DNA of 13,974 nucleotides from assembly GCA_019308705.1 (NCBI GenBank), contig JAFDHW010000017.1, positions 1 through 13,974 on the forward strand, given 5' to 3'. The translations under genes were made by a program, and so were the position numbers. Positions 5,873 to 13,974 of the stretch are shown piece by piece (position 1 is the stretch's first letter; the number at the start of each line of letters is the position of its first letter). The stretch comes from Deltaproteobacteria bacterium (lineage in GTDB: Bacteria; Desulfobacterota; Desulfobacteria; Desulfobacterales; Desulfatibacillaceae). A model generated the notes under the pieces. The model was not told the origin of the DNA. It saw only the letters and a list, made by a program, of their open reading frames with translations, and did not search any database.

Positions 5873-7425
5873 GATTCCTCCCTGAGCATGAACTGGGCCA
5901 CCTCCCTCAAGGACGCCACGGTCATCCCCTCGGAGTGGGGCAGGACCTCATGGGGGTCCTTTCCCGCCAGCAGGGAAAGGATGGTCTGGAGGCGATCCGC
6001 GGCCTCCGCGGTCCGCCCCTGGTTGCGGGCCAGGTTGGCCATGGCGAAATGGGCCATCACGAACCCGGAATCCAGGTACAGCGCCGAATCCAGGTGCCTG
6101 TGCGCTTCCTTCTCCCGGCCCTGCTCGCTCAAAATGGTGGCCAGAAGGTACAGGTGCCCGGGGTTCAGCTTCTCCTCGCCCACGGCCCGTTCGCACCACT
6201 TTCGCGCCTCGTCCAGTTTTCCCTGGTTGGCGCAGGCCCGGGCGGCAAGAGTCATGTACCGCGCGCCTCGGCCGCCCGAGGCCGCCGCGCCGCCGTTGTC
6301 CATGATCTCGTGGATGCCCTGCATCAGTTCGTCGTATCGTTTGGCTTGAAAGAGCCGCAGCATCTCCTGGTACGGGTCGCCTTCGTCCTTTTGCGGCAGG
6401 GAGCCGGAGCGCTCCGGTCCGCCGGCGGCGGATTCCGCGGGGGAGGGGGATTTGCTTTCCCCCCGGCGTCCCGCTTCGGCCGCGGGCCGCCGCCGGGGAC
6501 GAGTGCGGGCCTTTTGCGCCGGCGCCTCCTTCCTGTACACGGTGATGCCCGGCAGGCTCACCGGGTTGAACTGGGGGTGGTCGATGAACCCCACCTCGCT
6601 GTGGCTCACGATGAGCCAGCCTCCCGGAGCCAGGCACCGGGCCATGCGCTCCGTGATCTGCTCCCGCGCCCCGTTGGACATGTACATGAGCACGTTGCAC
6701 AGAAAGATCACGTCCAGGTCGTGGGTGGCGTTGGACGCCGAGGGGTAGGCGTCGGACGCCAGGTTCAGGGCAAACAGCCGCACCCGCTTTTTCAGGTCTT
6801 CCCGGATGCGGAACTCGTTGTCCCCGGTTTGGCGGAAGTACTTTTCCATCACCCACGAAGGCACCCCCCGGAAGGACCACCGGGTGTACACCCCTTCCCT
6901 GGCCTGGGCCAAAAACCGGGTGTTGATGTCGGAACCCAAAATCAGCGGCGCGGGCCGGGTCTTGTCCGCGAAGTAAAGCTTCCGGTCCAGGACCATGGCC
7001 AGGGAATAGACCTCCTCGCCCGAGCAACACGCCGCGCTCCAGAAGCGGAGCTGTCCGCCGTCCCGGGCCTTTTTCCCCTCCAACTCCGGCAGGATGTGCT
7101 CCTCCAGGGCCTGGAAGATGGAGCCTGCCCTGAAGAACGAGGTCTCCCGGATGGTGAAGTGCTGGATCAGGCTCTTTAAGGCTTCTTCGTCCGCCCGGGG
7201 CGACAGGATGGCTCCCGCCAGGGCGGATGCGTCCGCAAACCCGCGTTCCCGCGCCGTAAGCTCAAGGGCCCGCTTGAGGTCCCCGTACTTTTCCGGAGGC
7301 AGGCCGATGCCGCTCGCCGCGGTGATCCTCTCCGCCACCCGGGGCAACAGGTAGCCGGGGACCGCCTTTTCCGCGGAGCGGGAAGACCCGGACCAGGATG
7401 TCGTCTCACACGAATGCGTGGACAT
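5869..7425 (-). CDS. cheR: CheR-type receptor methyltransferase with C-terminal TPR region (WspC-like)
   Basis: A 518-residue protein. The methyltransferase part (about 25-300) has a helical N-terminal domain, IRETSFFR at 92-99, the S-adenosylmethionine loop FWSAACCSGEEVYSLAM at 128-144, GSDIN at 164-168 and LAPGGWLIVSHSE. It would methylate receptor glutamates. Residues about 301-345 form a charged, Pro/Ala-rich linker. From about 345 tetratricopeptide-like helices follow (ARYMTLAARACANQGKLDEARKW; HLYLLATILSEQGREKEAHRHL; FVMAHFAMANLARNQGRTAEAA), ending with an HSEGMTVASLREV segment common in TPR-tailed CheR proteins. In the usually conserved FCRNVLIYF strand this protein has FLCNVLMYM (241-249), keeping Asn but losing the preceding Arg. 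The start ATG at 7425 overlaps the HD-GYP gene by 20 bp with only a weak ribosome-binding site, so a later start is possible. TPR tails are thought to steer CheR to receptors or to other CheR molecules. Confidence 0.93.
   Translation of the reverse strand: MSTHSCETTSWSGSSRSAEKAVPGYLLPRVAERITAASGIGLPPEKYGDLKRALELTARERGFADASALAGAILSPRADEEALKSLIQHFTIRETSFFRAGSIFQALEEHILPELEGKKARDGGQLRFWSAACCSGEEVYSLAMVLDRKLYFADKTRPAPLILGSDINTRFLAQAREGVYTRWSFRGVPSWVMEKYFRQTGDNEFRIREDLKKRVRLFALNLASDAYPSASNATHDLDVIFLCNVLMYMSNGAREQITERMARCLAPGGWLIVSHSEVGFIDHPQFNPVSLPGITVYRKEAPAQKARTRPRRRPAAEAGRRGESKSPSPAESAAGGPERSGSLPQKDEGDPYQEMLRLFQAKRYDELMQGIHEIMDNGGAAASGGRGARYMTLAARACANQGKLDEARKWCERAVGEEKLNPGHLYLLATILSEQGREKEAHRHLDSALYLDSGFVMAHFAMANLARNQGRTAEAADRLQTILSLLAGKDPHEVLPHSEGMTVASLREVAQFMLREES
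5877..5882 (-). promoter_or_regulatory. Ribosome-binding site inside the 3' end of cheR-TPR
   Basis: GGGAGG on the reverse strand lies within the last codons of the CheR-TPR gene. It is 4 bases before the overlapping GTG (5872) and 10 before the ATG (5866), so it leaves the exact cheW start open between these two. It supports translational coupling of the two genes. Confidence 0.55.
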
Positions 7426-8506
7426 GGTTCGTCTGCCTGTAGCGCTTCTGCACGGCTTCGATTTCTTCCAGGTTTTGGAAAAACGCGTCGATGATTTTCG
7501 GGTCGAAACTCACCCCGCTTTCCGCCGTCAGGATCCCGTAGGCCTTGATGTTGGAAAAGGCCTCCTTGTAGGGACGCACGTTGGTGAGCGCGTCGAACAC
7601 GTCCGCCACCGCGCATATGCGGGCGAACAAGGGGATGGCTTCGCCGGAAAGCCCTTCGGGGTAGCCGTGGCCGTTCCACTTTTCGTGGTGGTACAGGGCC
7701 ACCTCTTTTCCGGCCTGCAGAATCGGCGAGTCGAACCCGCTCAAAATCCGGCCGCCTATGACGCAATGTTTCCGCATGATGGCCGTTTCGGATTCGTCCA
7801 GCCTGTCGGGCTTCATCAGCACGGAATCCGGGATGCAGATCTTGCCTACGTCGTGGAGGGTGGTGGACAGGTACGCGGTTTTCACATCCTCTTCGTCCAG
7901 GCCGATGGCCTGGGCCAGGATGGCGCAATACGCTCCTATGCGATGGATGTGCCCGCCGGTGTGGACGTCGCGGAACTCGGCGGTGAGCGCCAGGCAGTGG
8001 ACGGTGTCCATGGCCATCTGCGCGGCCCTGCCCTCCGCCCGGGCCAGCTTGGCCGAAGCCTCTTCCAGGTGCCTGGTGCGGCGGCGCACCTCTTCCTCCA
8101 GCTCGGCGCTTTTGGCCTTCAACACGTCCTGGGCTTCCTTGACCTTGAGGAGCGACTCGGTGCGTATCTTCAGGTGCGCCAGGGTCACGGGCTTTTCGAT
8201 GAAATCGTTGACCCCCGCCTCCAAGGCCCTGTTCCAGTCCTGGTCCTGGGAATGGCCGGTCACCATGAGGATGGGCACGTCGCCCCCGCCCTCGCGTTTC
8301 CGGATCTCTTTTGCCGTGGTGAACCCATCCATGCCCGGCATGACGCAGTCCAGCATCACCAGGTCCGTCCCCGGGTTCATCTTCTCAAGAGCGGCCTCAC
8401 CGTCAGGCGCGGTGTCCACCTTGTGTCCCAAGGACTCCACCATCTGCCGCAACACCAGGTTGACAGCGGGGTCGTCGTCTACGATGAGTATGTTTTTGGA
8501 AGCCAT
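7406..8506 (-). CDS. Two-component response regulator with HD-GYP domain (probable cyclic-di-GMP phosphodiesterase, RpfG-like)
   Basis: A 366-residue protein. The receiver domain at 1-120 has D10-D11-D12, phosphoacceptor D53 (LVMLDCVMPGMDG), T83 and K105. A coiled-coil signalling helix spans about 113-165 (VLKAKSAELEEEVRRRTRHLEE). The HD-GYP domain covers about 165-360 with the metal-binding HDVGK (H218-D219), further His residues (H182, H186, H247, H273-H274) and the signature HHEKWNGHGYP at 273-283. All hallmark residues are present, so it is likely an active enzyme hydrolysing cyclic-di-GMP under control of phosphorylation, presumably by the neighbouring CheA. ATG at 8506 was chosen because it begins seven residues before the receiver Asp cluster; a TTG at 8515 overlapping the upstream cheW stop (TTGA) would add three residues. 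It is the only output enzyme visible in this chemosensory cluster. Confidence 0.95.
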   Translation of the reverse strand: MASKNILIVDDDPAVNLVLRQMVESLGHKVDTAPDGEAALEKMNPGTDLVMLDCVMPGMDGFTTAKEIRKREGGGDVPILMVTGHSQDQDWNRALEAGVNDFIEKPVTLAHLKIRTESLLKVKEAQDVLKAKSAELEEEVRRRTRHLEEASAKLARAEGRAAQMAMDTVHCLALTAEFRDVHTGGHIHRIGAYCAILAQAIGLDEEDVKTAYLSTTLHDVGKICIPDSVLMKPDRLDESETAIMRKHCVIGGRILSGFDSPILQAGKEVALYHHEKWNGHGYPEGLSGEAIPLFARICAVADVFDALTNVRPYKEAFSNIKAYGILTAESGVSFDPKIIDAFFQNLEEIEAVQKRYRQTNHVHAFV

Positions 8507-8511
8507 GGCAC

Positions 8512-9048
8512 TCAACCGTTATCCGAAATCCGGCTGCTGCCGGTTTCTTCGTCCAGTTCCTCCATGCGGCTTTTCACCGCCTGAAAACCCGGCCGCGAGA
8601 ACAGGGTCCCCGTGTCGTAGATGAGCACGGTTTCCCCGTCCACCGCGCCCACGCCGCTGATGTACTCCTCCATGCCCGGAAAAATCGCATCCGAGGCGTC
8701 CACGTCGGCGGCGGTGAACCGCCGCACCCCCACCACGTCGTCCGCGGCCAGGCCCAGGGAGAACCTCCCGGCCCGGCAGATGATGATGCAGTCGTCCGCC
8801 CGCAGGCCGCGGCTTTTAAGCCCGAAATGGCTGCGCAGATCCACCACGGGCACGCGCTTGCCGTGCAGGTTCAAAAGCCCCAGGAGAAGCTTTGGGCACT
8901 CGGGCAAAACCGTGAGCGCGGCCGCCCTTGTGACCATGTCCACGGCCTCGACGGCCAGGGCGAACATTTGGCTTTCGATGACAAACACGAAATAGGGACG
9001 CTCGGTTTCCATCATCTTCTCTTCTTCGGGCCCGCGCTCGTTGGGCAC
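8512..9048 (-). CDS. cheW: CheW-family coupling protein
   Basis: A 178-residue CheW. The fold begins at about residue 19 (YFVFVIESQMFALAVEAV), with LLGLLNLHGKRVPVVDLRSHFGL and FSLGLAADDVVGV as the family landmarks, and the final strand GETVLIYDTGTLFSRP. A charged tail of about 25 residues ends the protein. It would bridge receptors and CheA. The start is uncertain: the GTG at 9048, 10 bp after the cheD stop, has no clear ribosome-binding site, while the double ATG at 9015/9012, preceded by a GAAGAAGAGAAG purine stretch, would give a normal CheW N-terminus. The longer form is listed because the extra 11 codons keep G/C-rich third positions. Its stop lies just before the HD-GYP gene start, suggesting coupled expression. 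It fills the second CheW slot that Wsp clusters also have (wspB). Confidence 0.9.
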   Translation of the reverse strand: MPNERGPEEEKMMETERPYFVFVIESQMFALAVEAVDMVTRAAALTVLPECPKLLLGLLNLHGKRVPVVDLRSHFGLKSRGLRADDCIIICRAGRFSLGLAADDVVGVRRFTAADVDASDAIFPGMEEYISGVGAVDGETVLIYDTGTLFSRPGFQAVKSRMEELDEETGSSRISDNG

Positions 9049-9058
9049 GGGTTGGCGC

Positions 9059-11701
<2,643 letters not shown>

Positions 11702-11723
11702 CGGCCTGTCCCCTGTTGGTGAA

Positions 11724-11754
11724 CCGGCCGGGCCCCGCGCGGAGGCCCGGCCGG
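11724..11754. repeat. GC-rich inverted repeat between cheW and cheR
   Basis: CCGGCCGGGCC and GGCCCGGCCGG form a perfect 11-bp stem around a 9-base loop in the 60-bp gap between cheW (stop at 11762) and cheR (start at 11701). No T run follows on either strand, so it is not a standard intrinsic terminator. A role as transcript-stability element, attenuator or processing site is possible. Confidence 0.75.
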
Positions 11755-11761
11755 GTTGTCG

Positions 11762-12367
11762 TCACTGGTCGTCGGAAACGGAGTTCTCCTCGTCCAGCGG
11801 CTCTTCGGCCAGTCCGGTCTCCTCCCCGGCGGGAGCGTCCTCCAGGGACTGGACGGCCGAAAGCTCCTCGGAGGAGAACACTTTCTCAAAGTCCAGGATG
11901 ATGATGAACTCATCGTCCTTTCTGCCCATGCCCCGGATGAACTCCACGGACAGCCGGGTGCCGATCTTCGGCGGCGGGCCGATCTCATGGGGCTCCATCT
12001 CCACCACGTCGTGCACCGCATCGGCCAAGGCGCCGATCACGGCCACGTCCCCGTCCACGTCCACCTCGGTCACCAAGATTCGCGTGTTCACGGTCTTTTC
12101 CGTCTGCTTCATCCCGAACTTGAGCTTCAAGTCCACCACCGGCACCACGCTGCCCCGCAGGTTGATCACCCCCCGCACAAAGTCCGGGGTCTGGGGCACC
12201 TTGGTCACCGAGGTGAATTCCAAAATCTCCCGCACCTGGCCGATGTCCAGGGCGTAGGTCTCCTCTTCCAGCATGAAGGTCACCAGCGTGATGGCGGCCT
12301 CGCTCCTTACCTTGTCGTCGGTGAGGGCCTTCCGCCTGGCGGCGGCCTGGCTTTTCACGTCGTTCAT
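11762..12367 (-). CDS. cheW: CheW-family coupling protein with acidic C-terminal tail
   Basis: A 201-residue CheW. After a 24-residue charged N-terminus the fold starts at ITLVTFMLEEETYALDIGQVREIL, with VRGVINLRGSVVPVVDLKLKFG, a VDGDVAVIGALADAVHDVVEM segment, and the closing EFIIILDFEKVFSSEEL. About 30 strongly acidic residues end the protein (many Glu and Asp, ending SVSDDQ), a tail not needed for the fold. It would couple the upstream receptor to CheA. Of the three CheW proteins it is closest to the textbook sequence. It has the strong ribosome-binding site AAGGAG 6 bases before the ATG and is set apart on both sides by gaps of 60 and 75 bp, each with a GC hairpin, so its expression may be tuned separately from its neighbours. 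Confidence 0.96.
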   Translation of the reverse strand: MNDVKSQAAARRKALTDDKVRSEAAITLVTFMLEEETYALDIGQVREILEFTSVTKVPQTPDFVRGVINLRGSVVPVVDLKLKFGMKQTEKTVNTRILVTEVDVDGDVAVIGALADAVHDVVEMEPHEIGPPPKIGTRLSVEFIRGMGRKDDEFIIILDFEKVFSSEELSAVQSLEDAPAGEETGLAEEPLDEENSVSDDQ

Positions 12368-12373
12368 GGCGTG

Positions 12374-12379
12374 CTCCTT
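12374..12379 (-). promoter_or_regulatory. Strong ribosome-binding site of the first cheW
   Basis: AAGGAG on the reverse strand lies 6 bases upstream of the ATG at 12367 and fixes that start. It is among the closest matches to the consensus in the window. Confidence 0.7.
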
Positions 12380-12404
12380 GTGTAAGCGCTACGGTTTTCC
12401 ACCT

Positions 12405-12426
12405 TGCCCGGGCGGACGCCCGGGCA
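12405..12426. repeat. GC-rich inverted repeat between mcp and cheW
   Basis: TGCCCGGGCG and CGCCCGGGCA are perfect 10-bp arms separated by two bases (folding would leave a small loop). It lies in the 75-bp gap after the mcp stop (12443). In the direction of transcription it is followed by AGGTGGAAAA rather than a T run, so it is not a typical intrinsic terminator; an mRNA-stabilising or attenuating role is possible. Confidence 0.75.
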
Positions 12427-12442
12427 GACCTTGCCGACGCCC

Positions 12443-13974
12443 TTAGTAGCGCTCGAACTCGGCGTCTTCCTTGTCTCCGCCGTTGCCGGAATCGCCCAGA
12501 TCCAGCTTCACGCCCGTGCTCTTAGCCGCCAAAACCGGGGCCTTGGAGCCGGATTCCTTGTGCTCGATCTTCAGGGCTTGACGGCCGCCGCCGCCCGCCT
12601 GTGCCGGCTTGCGGATGGCGGCGGGCTTGTGCGCCACGGGCTTGTGCGCCACGGCCTTGCGCGCCACGCGCCGGACACCGGCCCCACCACGGCCGTTGCC
12701 GTCCACGTTGAAGAAGGCGACGGCCTGCAAAAGCGCCTGGGCCTGGGAGGACAGCTCTTCGGAGGTTCCCGCCATCTCCTCGGCCGCGGACGCGTTTTCC
12801 TGGGTCACCTGGTCAAGCTGCTGCATCGCCGCGTTCACCTGCTGCACGCCCGACTTCTGCTCGGCGGAAGCCGCGGCGATCTCCTGCACCAGTTGGGCCG
12901 TGCTCTGGATGTCCGGAACCAGCTTCTCCAGAAGCGCGCCCGCGCTCTCGGCCACTCCCACGCTCCTGGACGAAAGCTGGCTGATCTCGCCCGCCGCCTG
13001 CTGGCTCCGCTCCGCCAGCCGCCGCACCTCGGACGCCACCACGGCGAATCCCTTGCCGTGTTCCCCGGCCCGGGCCGCCTCGATGGCCGCGTTCAACGCC
13101 AACAGGTCCGTCTGACGAGCGATCTCCTCGACGATGGAAATCTTGTCCGCGATCTCCTTCATGGCCTGCACCGTTTCGGCCACGACCTCTCCGCTCCGGC
13201 CCGCGTCCTCGGCCGCCTTGTTGGAGATCTTCTCCGTCTCCTGGGCGTTCTCCGCGTTCTGGTTGATGGACGCGCCCATCTCCTCCATGGAGGCCGTGGA
13301 CTCCTCGGCCGCCGAGGCCTGCTCCGTGGCGCCCTGGGAGAGCTGGTTGGCCGAAGACGCGATCTGCTCGGACCCCGAAGCCACGTTCTCCGCCGCGGCG
13401 GACACGTCCCCCATCACGGTGCGCAACGCCTCGACCGTCTTCTTCATGGCCTCCATCAACTCGCCAACCTCGTCCTTGCCGGGCACCTCGATGTCCATCG
13501 TGAGGTCGCCCTCGGCCAGGCGGTTGCAAGTCTCGACAGCGTCGTTGAGGGGGCTGGTGATCATGCGGGTGATGTACATGGCCACGACAATGGAGAGACC
13601 CATGGCCACCAAAAGGCCCACGATCATCACCGTGGACGCGGAGGACAGGTTGGCGGCCGCGCCCTTGGAGATTTTCTCGGCTTGCACCAGTCCGTCATCG
13701 ATCAAATCCCCGCAGTTCTTTACAACGGCAATTCCCGATTCGTCGAGCTGCTGATCGATGCTTTGCATTGTTTCCCAAGCTTCCAGCAATTGGCTCATGG
13801 AAGCCTCAAAGCCATCGGTGGCCTCTTTCACCGCGTCTATGGCCTTGATGTTGATATCCTGCCGAATCATCCCTCTCAATTCATCAAGGATGGCCGCCAA
13901 CTTCGGCACTCCTTCGATTGTTGACCGAAGCATTTCGGGGTCATTATCGACTTGAGCCTTGAGATTATTGGAAA
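12443..13974 (-). CDS. mcp: Methyl-accepting chemotaxis protein, 5' end cut by the right window edge
   Basis: The frame is open to the right edge, so the true start lies outside; 509 residues are visible. The first 113 or so are helical and charged (FEASMSQLLEAWETMQSIDQQ), consistent with the C-terminal part of a helical periplasmic sensor. A membrane helix follows at about 114-133 (TVMIVGLLVAMGLSIVVAMY), then HAMP (ITSPLNDAVETCNRLAEGDL) and a long signalling domain with the canonical tip ARQTDLLALNAAIEAARAGE and [18 protein letters not shown]. After the coiled coil comes a tail of about 75 residues with Gly, Ala, Lys and His, including VAHKPVAHKPAA, ending in EFERY, which fits the aromatic-x-x-aromatic pentapeptide that tethers CheR or CheB to some receptors. 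This is the first visible gene of the run, followed by cheW, cheR, cheB and cheD. Confidence 0.96.
   Translation of the reverse strand, partial: SNNLKAQVDNDPEMLRSTIEGVPKLAAILDELRGMIRQDINIKAIDAVKEATDGFEASMSQLLEAWETMQSIDQQLDESGIAVVKNCGDLIDDGLVQAEKISKGAAANLSSASTVMIVGLLVAMGLSIVVAMYITRMITSPLNDAVETCNRLAEGDLTMDIEVPGKDEVGELMEAMKKTVEALRTVMGDVSAAAENVASGSEQIASSANQLSQGATEQASAAEESTASMEEMGASINQNAENAQETEKISNKAAEDAGRSGEVVAETVQAMKEIADKISIVEEIARQTDLLALNAAIEAARAGEHGKGFAVVASEVRRLAERSQQAAGEISQLSSRSVGVAESAGALLEKLVPDIQSTAQLVQEIAAASAEQKSGVQQVNAAMQQLDQVTQENASAAEEMAGTSEELSSQAQALLQAVAFFNVDGNGRGGAGVRRVARKAVAHKPVAHKPAAIRKPAQAGGGGRQALKIEHKESGSKAPVLAAKSTGVKLDLGDSGNGGDKEDAEFERY
12446..12460 (-). other. C-terminal E-F-E-R-Y pentapeptide (CheR/CheB tether-like) of the MCP
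   Basis: The last five codons before the TAA encode E-F-E-R-Y. It matches the general pattern x-aromatic-x-x-aromatic of receptor tails (NWETF in E. coli Tar). It is preceded by a flexible tail, as tethers usually are. The second MCP in this window has no such ending. Binding to CheR is inferred from the pattern. Confidence 0.65.
12623..12667. repeat. 15-bp tandem repeat coding the VAHKP repeats of the MCP tail
   Basis: The unit CGGGCTTGTGCGCCA occurs twice exactly, then once with two changes. It encodes VARKA-VAHKP-VAHKP in the flexible tail between the coiled coil and the C-terminal pentapeptide. Unit number changes would lengthen or shorten the tether by five residues without shifting the frame. 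Confidence 0.8.

Noticed and set aside
5698..7179. A 493-codon plus-strand open frame opposite CheR-TPR
   Set aside because: Shadow of a gene with clear methyltransferase and TPR motifs; its own translation shows no domain.
11724..11754. Intrinsic terminator between cheW and cheR
   Set aside because: Strong stem but no following T run on either strand, and cheR continues the same gene set; kept only as an inverted repeat.
12404..13924. A 506-codon plus-strand open frame opposite the right-edge MCP
   Set aside because: Gly/Leu/His/Arg-rich translation with no domain; it is the complement of a clear MCP.

Overview
The window is a dense block of chemosensory signal-transduction genes, all read leftward (minus strand). 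Genes overlap or sit less than about 80 bp apart. High GC with strong G/C preference at third codon positions, GTGA/ATGA stop-start overlaps, and the gene set (CheD, TPR-tailed CheR, hybrid CheA, HD-GYP regulator) suggest a Gram-negative bacterium, perhaps a deltaproteobacterium/Desulfobacterota. That placement is inference only; no rRNA or marker gene is present. There are no flagellar genes, free-standing CheY, CheC, CheZ, tRNAs, mobile elements or CRISPR arrays in view.

In transcription order (right to left) the first part holds: an MCP truncated by the right edge, with a C-terminal CheR-tethering-like pentapeptide; a CheW; a CheR; a CheB; and CheD. This is a receptor plus a complete adaptation set, but it has no kinase of its own in view.

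The second part follows almost without a gap: a CheW; a REC-HD-GYP protein (probable cyclic-di-GMP phosphodiesterase); a CheR with a C-terminal TPR region; a CheW with an N-terminal extension; an MCP with almost no periplasmic part; a hybrid CheA-REC kinase; a second CheB; and, cut by the left edge, a protein with a disordered acidic N-terminus and a receiver domain. The order CheR-TPR, CheW, MCP, CheA-REC, CheB, REC protein contains the same components as the Pseudomonas Wsp surface-sensing pathway (wspC, D, A, E, F, R). The recognisable output enzyme here is an HD-GYP hydrolase rather than a confirmed GGDEF cyclase.

Working model (inference): one hybrid CheA serves two receptors and up to three CheW couplers. 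It phosphorylates its own REC domain, the two CheB proteins, the HD-GYP regulator and the left-edge REC protein, so the output is likely cyclic-di-GMP level and further signalling rather than motor switching. Points of special interest are an A/T homopolymer tract inside the second cheB that could act as an on/off switch or be a sequence error, three copies of a D-D-(L/I)-P-S-L-x-D-F motif in the CheA linker with a similar acidic motif in the left-edge protein, and GC-rich hairpins on both sides of the first cheW.
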